From Bacteroidota bacterium (GTDB lineage Bacteria > Bacteroidota > Bacteroidia > Bacteroidales > Tenuifilaceae), in NCBI GenBank assembly GCA_029560875.1, contig JAKQKB010000033.1, forward strand, positions 124,001 through 188,000: 64,000 bases of DNA, written 5' to 3'. Positions 36,162 to 46,130 of this stretch are shown piece after piece (the first letter of the stretch is position 1; each line of letters starts with the position of its first letter). Position numbers and translations under genes: made by a program. Below the pieces are notes generated by a model. That model was given only the letters and a program-made list of their open reading frames with translations, was not told the origin of the DNA and did not search any database.

Positions 36162-36722
36162 ATGAATAATATAGCAATTATAGCATCAGGGTCAGGTAGT
36201 AATGCGGAGAACATTGTGAACTATTTTAGTGACAAACAAGGAGTTAAAATAGTCCTATTTGCCACAGAAAACCCTAAAGCCTTTGTAATTGAACGGGCAA
36301 AAAAACTTGGTGTAAATTGCGAAGTTTTCAGCATGGATGCTTTTAGGAACGGAGATTTCATTAAAGTACTCAATTCATATAAGGTAGATTTTATTGTTCT
36401 AGCTGGATTCCTTAAGTTAGTGCCAGAGTATTTAATTAATGCGTATCCTAATAAAATTGTCAACATTCACCCCGCACTTTTGCCAAAATATGGTGGAAAA
36501 GGAATGTATGGCAACAAGGTGCACGAGGCAGTTATTGCCAACAACGAGGCTGAAAGCGGAATAACTATTCATTACGTGAACAACAATTACGATGAGGGTG
36601 GAATCATTTTTCAAGCAAAATGTTCGATAGATAAAAACGACACACCCGAAACCCTTGCCCAAAAGGTTCACAAACTGGAGTACGAGCACTATCCAAAAGT
36701 AATTGAATGGATACTTCTTTAA
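36162..36722 (+). CDS. purN: Phosphoribosylglycinamide formyltransferase
   Basis: A 186-residue cytoplasmic enzyme that transfers the formyl group of 10-formyl-THF to GAR in purine synthesis. The N-terminal phosphate-binding loop ASGSGSNAENIV is followed by the formyltransferase signature: INIHPALLPKYGGKGMYG, then a V-H-E-A-V and GITIHYVNNNYDEGGIIFQ, where the catalytic Asn/His and Asp are found. Length is typical. It is divergent from acpP, a neighbour relation often seen in Bacteroidota. Confidence 0.97.
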   Translation: MNNIAIIASGSGSNAENIVNYFSDKQGVKIVLFATENPKAFVIERAKKLGVNCEVFSMDAFRNGDFIKVLNSYKVDFIVLAGFLKLVPEYLINAYPNKIVNIHPALLPKYGGKGMYGNKVHEAVIANNEAESGITIHYVNNNYDEGGIIFQAKCSIDKNDTPETLAQKVHKLEYEHYPKVIEWILL

Positions 36723-36726
36723 TTGA

Positions 36727-37401
36727 TTATTCCTCTAAGCGCTTTCCAAAGTTAAAGTGTATCCCTATGGAGAACATTATAGGGTTGTGGTTCCACTTTT
36801 GGTCATCGTATTTTTCAAACGGAATAGATAAACCTATACAGGAATAAAAGCGCAAACGCTTATATCCCATTTTAGCCATAAAGCCTGGTTCGTAGAACCA
36901 GTTTGTTTCTCCTCCAATGCTTACAGCCGATAATCGGCTAAGAATGCTTATGTCTAGCCAATCGTTATAAAATCCTAGGCCTGGCTGTATAAAGTATCTA
37001 GTTATTTGTGTAGTAGAAACTCCATCGTAATCAATTTTCCTGTAATCGGCTGGCACCTCTCCCACTCCTGCTCCACCAAAAATTTCAAAAATACCATTAT
37101 CACTAAACTTCTCGGTATAACCCAAACCCAACTCAAAAAGTGTTCTCTGCTGCTTTAAAGTATCGTGCTCGGTAGTCTTTAGAACTTGACCATTAGCCAT
37201 TATTCCAACATTGTCGGTAATAGCATAAGCCGTTTGCACTTCAAAGCCCGATATACCAGTAGTAACATTAATTTGACCATCACCCTTATTCCTTAACAAT
37301 GGAGAATTAAAACTATTAGGAACATACAACATGTGGCACGATGTTGTGCCTACCCCCATTATAATTGGAATTAAGACTTTGAGACAAACTTTAGGTCTCA
37401 T
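36727..37401 (-). CDS. Outer-membrane beta-barrel-like lipoprotein
   Basis: A 224-residue protein. The N-terminal signal ends at a lipobox-like TTSC (Cys22). The rest is made of alternating short strands and turns (QTAYAITDNVGIMANGQV, then LFELGLGYTEKF and MFSIGIHFNFG), the usual look of an 8- to 10-strand outer-membrane barrel. A cysteine-lipid plus a barrel is common in these organisms. The family was not recognised. It is convergent with purN, four bases apart, without a clear terminator. Role unknown. Confidence 0.65.
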   Translation of the reverse strand: MRPKVCLKVLIPIIMGVGTTSCHMLYVPNSFNSPLLRNKGDGQINVTTGISGFEVQTAYAITDNVGIMANGQVLKTTEHDTLKQQRTLFELGLGYTEKFSDNGIFEIFGGAGVGEVPADYRKIDYDGVSTTQITRYFIQPGLGFYNDWLDISILSRLSAVSIGGETNWFYEPGFMAKMGYKRLRFYSCIGLSIPFEKYDDQKWNHNPIMFSIGIHFNFGKRLEE

Positions 37402-37521
37402 GCTTGCTGTTTTTGAACAAGTTATGCAAATTGTCGAGTTTTGTCAAGAGAAAAAGATAAAATTCTTAAACAAAAAAGCCCTGGTTTATCACCAAGGCTA
37501 AATATCAATATAAATGAGGAT

Positions 37522-38400
37522 TTAGTGCCGAATCCGTTCAAAACCTCTTCCATAAACACCCATAACACTTGCTACCGAAATAAACGCCTCGGGGTCAACC
37601 TCCTTAATTACTCTATAAACGTCGTTAGCTTCGTGCTTGCGAACCAGAGTAATTAAAACCTTTTGGTTCTCCTTGGTAAACCAGCCTTGACCATCGATTA
37701 CTGTAACGCCCCTATTCAGTTCGGCTGTAATTCTATCGGCAATTACTTGGTATTGCTTCGAGAACACAAAAACCTGCACGGATTGTTTGCTTCCTGACAA
37801 CACTGCATCGAGAGAGTAGGCTGTAATTGCCATGGCAACATATCCGTAAACAATAGTCTCAATACGCTTTGCAGGGTCTAAGTCGAGCAACACAAGGAAG
37901 GAAGAACCAATTATAAACACATCGCACATCAATATAACCCTACCAGGGCTGATGTTTCGGTACTTGTTGATTATCATCGCAATGATATCGGTACCACCAG
38001 TGCTACCGCCCTGTGTAAACACAATCCCCAAGCCAACACCAGCAATTGCTCCGCCAATAATAGTCGACATAAACTTATCGTCCACCACTGGTTGTTTTAT
38101 TGTTGCCTGAAGTACAGACAGCAAAACAGAGCCAACAATTACACCGAATACTGTTTTTACGCCAAAGTTCGCCCCAAGCATTTTAATGGCGATGAAGATT
38201 AAACCTATGTTCACTAAAAAATATGTATAACCCATAGGAAAACCTGTGGCATAGTATATTAGTGCTCCAATGCCAGAAACTCCACCTCCCGTTATTTTGT
38301 GTGGAATAAGAAATGCGGTCCACGATAGAGCATATAACAACAACCCAAATACTATAATGGTATATGAACGAGTTGTTTTGAAAATTTTACTACTTGTCAT
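37522..38400 (-). CDS. YitT-family membrane protein (DUF2179)
   Basis: A 292-residue inner-membrane protein with five to six hydrophobic segments in the first 190 residues. Characteristic family segments are GGVSGIGALIYYATGFPMG and FTQGGSTGGTDIIAMIINKY. The C-terminal soluble DUF2179 domain includes GVTVIDGQGWFTKENQKVLI and RKHEANDVYRVIKEVDPEAF. The YitT family is widespread and of unknown substrate. It is followed by a hairpin-like inverted repeat in a T-rich context (about 37480-37510). A four-helix-bundle gene lies upstream on the same strand, 15 bp away. Confidence 0.9.
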   Translation of the reverse strand: MTSSKIFKTTRSYTIIVFGLLLYALSWTAFLIPHKITGGGVSGIGALIYYATGFPMGYTYFLVNIGLIFIAIKMLGANFGVKTVFGVIVGSVLLSVLQATIKQPVVDDKFMSTIIGGAIAGVGLGIVFTQGGSTGGTDIIAMIINKYRNISPGRVILMCDVFIIGSSFLVLLDLDPAKRIETIVYGYVAMAITAYSLDAVLSGSKQSVQVFVFSKQYQVIADRITAELNRGVTVIDGQGWFTKENQKVLITLVRKHEANDVYRVIKEVDPEAFISVASVMGVYGRGFERIRH

Positions 38401-38415
38401 ACTCTATATAAAATA

Positions 38416-38826
38416 CTAGTATTGATTTTCGTTTCTACTATCCTCTTCCTTCCTACGTTGGATTGATTTTGCGTAAGAATTTAGCAAATAACTAACTTCG
38501 CCAATAGCATTTTCGAGGTCATCGGCCTGATATTGGTCAAACAAACCTAAGTCGTTGGCAAGGATAATGTAGTAGCGGCATTCCTCTAGGGCATCCTGTG
38601 CTGTTGAAAGGAACATCAATTTTTCGTCTCTATCCTTTTTTCTATAACCGCCAACAATGTTTGTAGCTATGGCTGTAGCGCTCTCGCAAAGCATATCGCC
38701 CACAAATGATTGATTATCTTCGGGGATGTGTTTCACCTGCTGGTAAATGTTTAGTACGAACGCATGGGCTTTTTGCCAAACCACTAAATCCTTAAATGAT
38801 TTGGTTTTGCTTTCTGTTCTCTCCAT
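38416..38826 (-). CDS. Four-helix-bundle protein (23S rRNA IVS-type)
   Basis: A 136-residue helical protein with FKDLVVWQKAHAFVLNIYQ at the N-terminus, then SATAIATNIVGGYRKKD and FLSTAQDALEECRYYIILANDLGLF. This is the S23/four-helix-bundle family first noted in 23S rRNA intervening sequences and common in Bacteroidota as a stand-alone gene. Function is unknown; no rRNA gene is nearby, so the chromosomal copy is not in an rRNA insert. It precedes the YitT gene on the same strand. Confidence 0.88.
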   Translation of the reverse strand: MERTESKTKSFKDLVVWQKAHAFVLNIYQQVKHIPEDNQSFVGDMLCESATAIATNIVGGYRKKDRDEKLMFLSTAQDALEECRYYIILANDLGLFDQYQADDLENAIGEVSYLLNSYAKSIQRRKEEDSRNENQY

Positions 38827-38976
38827 AGTTATATCGTTTAAGATGATTTAAAGTGATTAATGATTCCGAAATGGGATAACTAAAATTAAACTATTTTTAT
38901 GCACTCACCAAATAAAATTGACCAAGTGTTTGTATTGACACGTTTTCGGATATTTTGGCGATGCTAATATCTAAAA

Positions 38977-39013
38977 GTTGATGGTTAAAAGAGCAAATCC
39001 TTTAACCATCAAC
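38977..39013 (-). terminator. Terminator after leuS
   Basis: A perfect 13-bp stem (GTTGATGGTTAAA and its complement) with an 11-base loop lies 20 bases past the leuS stop. The T run on the minus strand is short. Confidence 0.65.
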
Positions 39014-39032
39014 CTATAAGTTCAAAACATAA

Positions 39033-41816
39033 CTACATTACAATATTGACAATTTTGTTTGGAACAACAATAATTTTCTTGGGTTGCTTACCCTCCAAGA
39101 ACTTCTGCGTATTGGCATCGGCTAGCACAATTTTCTCAACTTCTGCCTGAGGTATATTCAAAGGAATCTCCAGTGTGAATCGGGTTTTTCCGTTAAATGA
39201 AACAGGACAAGTATAGGTGCTCTCCTGCAAGTACTTCTCATCGTACTTAGGCCATTTTGCATCGCAAACCGATGTGCTGTGACCCAACAAATGCCATAAC
39301 TCTTCAGCAATATGCGGAGCATACGATGCTATAAGCGCACAAAGAGGCTCAAGGATTGCTCGTTTGTTACACTTTAACTCGGTTAGTTCATTTACGCAAA
39401 TCATAAATGCAGAAACGCCGGTGTTAAAGCTGAATTTCTCGATATCCTCGGTAATTTTCTTGATAGTTTTGTGAAGTACTTTTAGCTCCTGCGCTGTGGG
39501 CTCAGCATCGGAAACCTCAAACTGGTTGTTGGCATTGTGGTATAAACGCCAGAAACGACGGAAGAACTTGTGTACACCATCAATCCCGTTTGTATCCCAA
39601 GGCTTACTTTGCTCAAGAGGTCCCAAGAACATCTCGTACATACGAAGCGTATCGGCACCATACTTATCAACAATAACATCGGGGTTTACAACGTTCCACA
39701 TACTCTTACTCATCTTCTCCACAGCCCAACCGCAGATGTACTTACCATCTTCAAGTATAAACTCAGCATCGCTGAACTCTGGACGCCACTTGCGGAATGC
39801 CTCTATATCCAAAATATCGTTGCTTACAATGTTAACATCAACGTGAATTGGAGTAACATCGTGCTTATCCTTTAGGTTCAGAGAAACATAAGTATTAGTA
39901 TTCTTGATTCTATAAACAAAATTCGAACGACCCTGAATCATTCCCTGGTTAATCAATTTTTTGAATGGCTCATTCTTACAAACATGGCCAAGGTCAAAAA
40001 GGAATTTATTCCAGAAACGTGAATATATAAGGTGTCCAACAGCGTGTTCGGTTCCACCAATGTATAAATCCACATTTTCCCAATAGTTATTCGCCTCCTT
40101 GGATACCAAGCCGTTGTTATTGTGAGGGTCCATATAGCGCAAGTAGTATGCCGATGAACCTGCAAAACCAGGCATTGTGCTTAATTCGTAGCCATAGCCA
40201 ACTTCATTCTTCCAGTTTTTAGCGCGACCAAGTGGTGGTTCGCCTTTCTCGGTGGGCAAAAAGGCATCAACCTCGGGCAACTCCAACGGAAGTTTGCTCT
40301 CATCAATTGCGTATGGCATTCCATCCTTATAGTAAACGGGGAACGGTTCGCCCCAGTAACGTTGACGGCTGAAAATAGCATCGCGTAAGCGATAGTTTAT
40401 TTTGCGCTTACCCAATCCACGCGATTCAATCACCTCGTTTATTTTGCTGATGGCCTGTTTTACATCCAAACCATTAATCAAAGTGCTATTGATAACAACA
40501 CCCTCTTTCGAATCGTAAGATTCACTCCAACTCTTTGGGTCTGTAGCCTGTTCGCCGGGTCGAATTACGGTTTGAATAATTGGCAAATTGAATGTGCGTG
40601 CAAAAACAAAGTCGCGACTATCGTGTGCAGGAACAGCCATAATAGCGCCTGTACCGTAGCCTGCCAATACATACTCACTAATCCAAATAGGAATACGCTC
40701 GTTAGTAAAAGGATTTATGGCGTAACTACCTGTGAACTGACCTGTAACCTTTTTGGCCTCGGCCATACGTTCACGCTCCGTTTTACGTTTAACCTCATCG
40801 CGATATGCGCTAACTTTCTCTGCGTACTCAGGAGTGGTTAATTCATCAACCAACTCACTTTCTGGAGCAAGTACCATAAAGGTTGCACCGTAAATAGTGT
40901 CGGGACGGGTAGTGAAAATCAGGATTTTCATATCTGACCCATCAATTTTGAAGTACACCTCAGCACCCTCGGAACGGCCAATCCAGTTGCGCTGTATCTC
41001 TTTTAAAGAGTCAGTCCACTCTAGGGTCTCCATATCGTTAAGCAAGCGCTCTGCATACGCAGAAATACGCAAGCACCACTGACGCATCTTGCGTTGCTCC
41101 ACAGGATGGCCACCACGTACTGAAAAACCCTCCTTAACCTCATCGTTCGCAAGTACAGTTCCTAATGCAGGACACCAGTTTACCATTACATCGGCAAGGT
41201 AAGCCAAGCGATATGCGAGGAGAACCTCTTGCTGTTCAACCTCAGTCATAGATTTCCAATCTTCGGCAGTAAATGCTTTTACTTCGCTACAAACTGCATC
41301 AACCTTAGAATTACCGTGCTTCTCAAACTCGGCAATCAACTTCTCAATAGGCTCAGCCTTCTGGGCTTGATTATTGTACCAATGCTTGAACATTTGGATA
41401 AATGCCCACTGTGTCCACTTGTAGTACGATGGGTCGCAGGTGCGGAACTCGCGGTCCCAATCGTAACTGAATCCAATTTTATCGAGCTGTTCGCGGTAAC
41501 GCTTAATATTGTTATCGGTAGTGATGGCTGGGTGCTGGCCAGTTTGAATTGCATACTGCTCTGCAGGCAAACCAAAAGCATCGTAACCCATTGGGTGTAA
41601 AACGTTAAAGCCCTGCAAACGCTTAAAGCGTGAATATATATCGGATGCAATATAACCAAGTGGATGTCCAACGTGCAACCCTGCCCCTGAAGGATAAGGG
41701 AACATATCGAGCACATAGAATTTTGGGCGCGAAGGGTCTATATCTACTTTGTAAGTTTTGTTATTCTTCCAGTATTCCTGCCACTTACTCTCAATCTCTT
41801 TAAAATTGTAATCCAT
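39033..41816 (-). CDS. leuS: Leucyl-tRNA synthetase
   Basis: A 927-residue class I synthetase. The HIGH-type motif lies in [14 protein letters not shown] (about residues 42-55) and the KMSKS loop in [11 protein letters not shown] (about residue 700). Between them is the CP1 editing domain with [17 protein letters not shown] and the Leu-specific insertion region; the C-terminal anticodon-binding and tRNA-binding domains complete the protein. It is longer than the E. coli enzyme, as usual for Bacteroidota. It charges tRNA-Leu in the cytoplasm. It has its own -7 box (41873-41880). Confidence 0.98.
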   Translation of the reverse strand: MDYNFKEIESKWQEYWKNNKTYKVDIDPSRPKFYVLDMFPYPSGAGLHVGHPLGYIASDIYSRFKRLQGFNVLHPMGYDAFGLPAEQYAIQTGQHPAITTDNNIKRYREQLDKIGFSYDWDREFRTCDPSYYKWTQWAFIQMFKHWYNNQAQKAEPIEKLIAEFEKHGNSKVDAVCSEVKAFTAEDWKSMTEVEQQEVLLAYRLAYLADVMVNWCPALGTVLANDEVKEGFSVRGGHPVEQRKMRQWCLRISAYAERLLNDMETLEWTDSLKEIQRNWIGRSEGAEVYFKIDGSDMKILIFTTRPDTIYGATFMVLAPESELVDELTTPEYAEKVSAYRDEVKRKTERERMAEAKKVTGQFTGSYAINPFTNERIPIWISEYVLAGYGTGAIMAVPAHDSRDFVFARTFNLPIIQTVIRPGEQATDPKSWSESYDSKEGVVINSTLINGLDVKQAISKINEVIESRGLGKRKINYRLRDAIFSRQRYWGEPFPVYYKDGMPYAIDESKLPLELPEVDAFLPTEKGEPPLGRAKNWKNEVGYGYELSTMPGFAGSSAYYLRYMDPHNNNGLVSKEANNYWENVDLYIGGTEHAVGHLIYSRFWNKFLFDLGHVCKNEPFKKLINQGMIQGRSNFVYRIKNTNTYVSLNLKDKHDVTPIHVDVNIVSNDILDIEAFRKWRPEFSDAEFILEDGKYICGWAVEKMSKSMWNVVNPDVIVDKYGADTLRMYEMFLGPLEQSKPWDTNGIDGVHKFFRRFWRLYHNANNQFEVSDAEPTAQELKVLHKTIKKITEDIEKFSFNTGVSAFMICVNELTELKCNKRAILEPLCALIASYAPHIAEELWHLLGHSTSVCDAKWPKYDEKYLQESTYTCPVSFNGKTRFTLEIPLNIPQAEVEKIVLADANTQKFLEGKQPKKIIVVPNKIVNIVM

Positions 41817-41872
41817 AGTATTTATATTAAATGCTAGTTATCAGACTAAAAAAATCAAACCAAAATAAGTTG

Positions 41873-41880
41873 CAAAGATA
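41873..41880 (-). promoter_or_regulatory. -7 box for leuS
   Basis: The plus strand CAAAGATA reads TATCTTTG on the minus strand, matching TAnnTTTG; the leader would be about 50 nt. A CAA at about 41904 on the plus strand could be the -33 element. Confidence 0.5.
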
Positions 41881-42010
41881 ATCATCAATGAAAAAGTATA
41901 ATACAATCGCAAATAAATAGTTTTTAGCATTTTCTGTAATCATAAAAAATATATAGTTTGACTTAAAAAAATAATTTCCGAACTTTAAATCACATAAAAA
42001 TATTATTGAG

Positions 42011-42988
42011 ATGAACTTTAAATTGATGTTTACACTGATAGTTGTGGCTACAGGACTATCAACCAAAGCACAAACCGTATACCTCTCCGACCACGAAGGA
42101 CATACAGTATATGAGTACAATGAAGAAAGGTCCAAATCGGACTATGCTTTAAAAGTCACAGTACAGGAAGAGGCCACCATAAAAAAGAAACTGGAAAACT
42201 TTGCAAAATATCTTAAATCGTATAGTTCGTCAAATAACCCGAAAGGATTTGAGGTAATTCATCGGGGAGAAATTGGTCAAACACAAGAATTTTTCCATTG
42301 GAGCAAAAACATACACTTCGAACTCTTCGTAATTATTTTCCCTTGGGCTAATTATGATGGTAAAATAATGTGGCATTGCGCTGAGTGCAGCGCATACTTT
42401 AGCATACTGTTCAACAGACCCGATAGAGCCCTAATGGGCTATACTATAGGCGATGTGTTCGACAAAGATGGTATGCTAATCAACACCGAACCTATTGAAG
42501 TTGGGGAGCAAAATGGATGTAAACTATACAGCAATGGGATAGCGATAATATCAAACGGAAATCCACTATGGGTTCCAATAACAGTAAAGGAATACATAGA
42601 AGCACTTTTGCGCAGAAGCAAAAAACAACTAGAAAAAGGTGAACTGGACCAAACACTTTATAAAATGTTCGTAGATAAAATTAACGAGGAAAAGGCCACT
42701 TACACCGAAGAGGAACTTAATAGTCCAGCATATGAGGGTGACAAAATGTGTGGCTGTCCCTATAGGCTTGAAGGGGCAAGAGCCTTTGTTAAAATGAACA
42801 AGGACTATTTCGATAAAACCAAACCAAATACTGCAATTCAGCTAATTATAGTTGACGCGGATTGCATTCAGCAAATGGATTATGGAGAGTTATACTTCAA
42901 AAACGAATACTCTTCACCAGAGGATATTAAAGCTGTTGAAATGCTTAAGGAGTTCAACTATACTGATTTTAAGAAATTCTTAGAATAG
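42011..42988 (+). CDS. Exported protein of unknown family
   Basis: A 325-residue protein with an N-terminal signal (MNFKLMFTLIVVATGLSTKA). I do not recognise the family. Visible features are a WHCAECSAYF segment with two cysteines three apart (about residue 122-125), a second pair in KMCGCPY (about residue 247-249) that could bind metal or form disulfides, and a Lys/Glu-rich helical C-terminal third. It is flanked by leuS (divergent) and the beta-propeller gene (convergent), and ends at a hairpin terminator. No promoter box of TAnnTTTG form is present at a good distance. Confidence 0.6.
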   Translation: MNFKLMFTLIVVATGLSTKAQTVYLSDHEGHTVYEYNEERSKSDYALKVTVQEEATIKKKLENFAKYLKSYSSSNNPKGFEVIHRGEIGQTQEFFHWSKNIHFELFVIIFPWANYDGKIMWHCAECSAYFSILFNRPDRALMGYTIGDVFDKDGMLINTEPIEVGEQNGCKLYSNGIAIISNGNPLWVPITVKEYIEALLRRSKKQLEKGELDQTLYKMFVDKINEEKATYTEEELNSPAYEGDKMCGCPYRLEGARAFVKMNKDYFDKTKPNTAIQLIIVDADCIQQMDYGELYFKNEYSSPEDIKAVEMLKEFNYTDFKKFLE

Positions 42989-43000
42989 ATAAATAAAAGA

Positions 43001-43024
43001 AAGGTCAACTGTGAGGTTGACCTT
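43001..43024. terminator. Bidirectional terminator
   Basis: A 9-bp stem (AAGGTCAAC / GTTGACCTT) with a 6-base loop lies between convergent genes, flanked by A-rich and T-rich bases. Confidence 0.72.
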
Positions 43025-43035
43025 CTCTATTACTA

Positions 43036-44223
43036 TTAGTTCGCTTTTACTTTAAATTTAACCAACTGCAACGGTTGCATTTTATCTGATTTTGGATGAA
43101 GCAGCCCGTAAGCAAAGCCATTGAAGAAACATAAATCCTCGAAGCGATAATTTAGGCTCAATTTAAACCCAGAAACATCCAAGGTAGTTTCTGCTAAAGA
43201 TTTTCCATTGCTATCGAAACTGTAAACTCTAAACTTATGGTCAACATCCTCGTCGATAAATCGAAATACTAGTAAATTTCCATCGCTGTCGACTAAGAAA
43301 TTGTAATAGTAAGGAGTGTTTTTGGGGAAAAAGTTGGGTTCGTAAACCTCGGAAACATCCTCCTTGGTGAATTTATTTTCAGCAACACTTTTTTCTATTC
43401 GTGCAACAAACTCTTTCTTTGACTCTTCGGGGTAGGCCGGAGGATTAAAGTCTAAGTTAAATGATTTGAGCAACTTGCCTTCAGCTGAGTAGGTTTCAAT
43501 TATGTTGAGAGTATTAATACCCACAATCAAATTCCCGTTGGGTAAGGCCCGCATTATCAATTCCGTTTTGGTGAAAAACGGTGAACTAGAATACATATAG
43601 TTATCCTTGTTTACAACAACCATTGAGCCTTTGGAGACATTGTCGTACTTCTTAATTATTTTTTGCTCCTCAGTTTCAGGGTCGATTATGGTAATAACTC
43701 TCCTGTCGTTCGTTCTTGCTACAACAAATCCTACAAGCGCAATTTTTGTTCCACAAGCAATGGTTTTCAGTGGCATATAGTCCACCTTAATGGTTTTTAT
43801 GTAATTTCCATCTGTTGAAAATATTTTAATATGACCATTAAGTTCGTGAGTGAAAACATATTTATTTCCTATTACGCCTCCAAGAGTTGGTCGCTCACTG
43901 AATTCGCCAACACCCTTTCCTTTCTTTCCAAAAGTTAGGACTAATTCTCCCTTAGAGTTGAATTTTTGAATTGTGTACGAACTGTAATTTCCCACAAAAA
44001 CACTCCCGTCGGAGGCAACTGCTATACTTTTATAATAGCCAATAGAGTTGCCATATGAAACTTCTAAATAATCGGGGAATATTTTCTCCCAATTTGCACC
44101 AACCGCAAAACTGCTTTCAGGCTCAAGGGAAGCCTTTCCAGATTTATAAATATCGAGCAAGGATTGACCTTTTACAGCATATAAAAATGCCATTGTCATT
44201 AAAAATACCGTTAGTTTTTTCAT
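43036..44223 (-). CDS. Exported six-bladed beta-propeller protein
   Basis: A 395-residue protein with a signal peptide (about residues 1-19, ending VKG-Q). The body shows NHL/BF3164-type propeller repeats, e.g. IAVASDGSVFVGNYSSYTI, FNSKGELVLTFGKKGKGVG, FSTDGNYIKTI and VDSDGNLLVFRFID. Such proteins bind ligands or partners at the envelope. It lies 48 bp after the anti-sigma gene in a sigma / anti-sigma / propeller order, so it may be the regulon product or an external sensor for that sigma factor. No catalytic motif visible. Confidence 0.75.
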   Translation of the reverse strand: MKKLTVFLMTMAFLYAVKGQSLLDIYKSGKASLEPESSFAVGANWEKIFPDYLEVSYGNSIGYYKSIAVASDGSVFVGNYSSYTIQKFNSKGELVLTFGKKGKGVGEFSERPTLGGVIGNKYVFTHELNGHIKIFSTDGNYIKTIKVDYMPLKTIACGTKIALVGFVVARTNDRRVITIIDPETEEQKIIKKYDNVSKGSMVVVNKDNYMYSSSPFFTKTELIMRALPNGNLIVGINTLNIIETYSAEGKLLKSFNLDFNPPAYPEESKKEFVARIEKSVAENKFTKEDVSEVYEPNFFPKNTPYYYNFLVDSDGNLLVFRFIDEDVDHKFRVYSFDSNGKSLAETTLDVSGFKLSLNYRFEDLCFFNGFAYGLLHPKSDKMQPLQLVKFKVKAN

Positions 44224-44271
44224 AGTTCAAAATTTAAAGTTGATAATGTACTTTGCGGATTGGCCAATCCT

Positions 44272-44769
44272 TTATTGTTTGCAAGTTTTTACTAAGTATG
44301 TGACACGTACTAAACTATCTCTTGATAATTCTTCGCACTTTACAGCGCGCATTCTCAACAATCGATTTGGAGACTCCAGTTCAGGTTGAAATTCGTTGCT
44401 GCTTAATGCAACCCACTTGCAATCATCCTCGGAAATCGAAGTTGAATTATTGGTTTGATGCTTGAAGAATAATACTGCAATTACTATCGATGCGGCAACA
44501 CTTACACCAATAATATAGTTTTTAAAATTTCGAATTGTTGGTTTCGGATTTTTGTCTAAACCACCAGCAAAACTGTAGTTTTGTATGATATTCAAAGACC
44601 CAATTACAGTCTCAATTCTTTTCCTTTTAGCCTCAACCCGCTTTTTACAGTAATCACATTTTTCGATATGAGCACTGAACAACAATAGCGTATCATCGTC
44701 TAGTTCTTTATCGATATATGCTTGAATCTGCCAGTCTTTTAAACATTTATTTTTTCCAAACATTTTCAT
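44272..44769 (-). CDS. Zinc-finger anti-sigma factor
   Basis: A 165-residue single-pass membrane protein. The cytoplasmic N-terminal part holds a zf-HC2-like site, FSAHIEKCDYCKKRVEA, with the H-x3-C-x2-C pattern of ZAS-domain anti-sigma factors. One membrane helix lies at about residues 85-105 (GVSVAASIVIAVLFF). The periplasmic tail is short. It should hold the upstream sigma factor inactive until an envelope signal releases it. It is 11 bp after the sigma gene and 48 bp before the propeller gene, in one operon. Confidence 0.8.
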   Translation of the reverse strand: MKMFGKNKCLKDWQIQAYIDKELDDDTLLLFSAHIEKCDYCKKRVEAKRKRIETVIGSLNIIQNYSFAGGLDKNPKPTIRNFKNYIIGVSVAASIVIAVLFFKHQTNNSTSISEDDCKWVALSSNEFQPELESPNRLLRMRAVKCEELSRDSLVRVTYLVKTCKQ

Positions 44770-44780
44770 ACAACCTCCAT

Positions 44781-45242
44781 TTAAACCAACAGTTTTGTCA
44801 TTTTATCAATCGCCCGCGAAAGAGTTTTTCCGACTGAATTCTCGTTAATTTCAATAACAGCCGACATCTCCTTGTAGGAAAAACCTTCTTTGTAAAGTAT
44901 CACCAGGGCCCGCTCCTTTTCACTTAGCTTATCCATTGCTTTGCGCACTCTCAGAAATTGCTCACGTCTCTCTAAGCTATCATCAACATCAACTTGAGCA
45001 ATCAGAAGGTCACCATACATTAACCGTTGCTTCCTCTTATGAAGATTGATGCATCTATTGTATGCCACCCTATAAATCCACGCTCGAGGATTAATAAAAT
45101 CAGCCTGCTTTGTTAGCCTTTCAAATAACTCGGTGAATACCTCCTGCGCAATATCCTTGGCATCGTCGGAATTGCCAGTCCACTGCAAGCAGAATCTGTA
45201 AATGCAAGAATAATTGTCGTTATAAAAGCCATTAAAATTCAT
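44781..45242 (-). CDS. ECF-type RNA polymerase sigma factor
   Basis: A 153-residue sigma-70 family protein of the extracytoplasmic-function class. Region 2 is seen in YRFCLQWTGNSDDAKDIAQEVFTELFERL and PRAWIYRVAYNRCINLHKRKQR. Region 4 has a helix-turn-helix in LVILYKEGFSYKEMSAVIE with NSVGKTLSRA as recognition helix. No region 3 or extension is present. It pairs with the zf-HC2 anti-sigma factor immediately downstream. No matching promoter was identified in the window. Confidence 0.88.
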   Translation of the reverse strand: MNFNGFYNDNYSCIYRFCLQWTGNSDDAKDIAQEVFTELFERLTKQADFINPRAWIYRVAYNRCINLHKRKQRLMYGDLLIAQVDVDDSLERREQFLRVRKAMDKLSEKERALVILYKEGFSYKEMSAVIEINENSVGKTLSRAIDKMTKLLV

Positions 45243-45323
45243 AATCAGAAATCACAACTATAAGACAAACGAAAATAAACTTTGTGACAGGAGACAAAAA
45301 ATAAAGTTATCAATACTTCGCAA

Positions 45324-45369
45324 TAAAAAAACTTACAAGCAATGCTTTGAATAGCAAACCTTGTAAGTT
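45324..45369 (-). terminator. Terminator after the LytTR regulator gene
   Basis: A 10-bp stem (AACTTACAAG / CTTGTAAGTT) encloses a smaller TGCT/AGCA stem, and on the minus strand the sequence runs into a T stretch. It ends the macAB/LytS/LytTR operon. Confidence 0.7.
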
Positions 45370-45401
45370 GAGAGTATTTCTTTTAAATATTTATTCTGTC
45401 A

Positions 45402-46130
45402 CTACTCCATAAACCTCTTATCCAAGAAACCTTGAAATTTCTCCTTATACCCGTCGGCAATTGGAATGTATGTTGAGCCAAATACAATTCTATTCCGCTC
45501 AATAATGCTTATTTTATTCAAGTTTACGATGTATGAACGATGAACCCGCATAAAATTATGTGGTGTTAACTTTTCCTCCAACGATTTAAGGGTCATCAGG
45601 GTTAAAACTGGCCGTGGTTGGTCCGTTAAATATATTTTCACATAGTCCTTTAGCCCTTCGATATAGATTATTTTTTCGTACTCAATCTTAAGCAATTTGT
45701 ATTCCGATTTAACAAAAATGGCATTATCGTCAGAGTCCACCTTTTTCTCTTCGGGCTGCTTGTTCAACATCCCAAACCAAGTCAGGGCTTTGTTTGCCGC
45801 CTTTAGAAACTCCTGATAGTTGAATGGTTTTACCAAATAATCGAGCGCATCAACCTTAAAACCTTCCAGTGCATACTGGCTATAAGCGGTTGTAAAAATC
45901 ACTTTTGGCCCATGCTGCAAAATTCGGGAGAATTCAATTCCAGTAATTCCGGGCATCTGAATATCGAGAAATATTAAGTCGACCTTGTTTGCAGTTACAT
46001 ACTGCATTGCCTCAAAAGGCGAGGTGAATTTGCTCATCAACTCCAGAAAGGGAGTTTTTAGAACATAGCTCTCCAGCAAATCGAGTGCAAGAGGCTCGTC
46101 ATCAACAATTATACATTTTATGCTTATCAT
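45402..46130 (-). CDS. LytTR-family response regulator
   Basis: A 242-residue regulator. The receiver has the acidic pair in VDDEP, phosphoacceptor Asp56 in LIFLDIQMPG and the conserved lysine in LVKPFNYQEF. The C-terminal LytTR DNA-binding domain includes KSEYKLLKIEYEKIIYIE, MTLKSLEEKL and FMRVHRSYIVNL. Its ATG overlaps the sensor's stop by three bases (ATGA), so the two are translationally coupled. It probably controls the upstream MacAB-type export operon, of which it is the last gene. Confidence 0.93.
   Translation of the reverse strand: MISIKCIIVDDEPLALDLLESYVLKTPFLELMSKFTSPFEAMQYVTANKVDLIFLDIQMPGITGIEFSRILQHGPKVIFTTAYSQYALEGFKVDALDYLVKPFNYQEFLKAANKALTWFGMLNKQPEEKKVDSDDNAIFVKSEYKLLKIEYEKIIYIEGLKDYVKIYLTDQPRPVLTLMTLKSLEEKLTPHNFMRVHRSYIVNLNKISIIERNRIVFGSTYIPIADGYKEKFQGFLDKRFME

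Noticed and set aside
38416-38826. Four-helix-bundle gene as evidence of an rRNA intervening sequence
   Set aside because: No rRNA gene lies nearby and the family is common as a stand-alone chromosomal gene.
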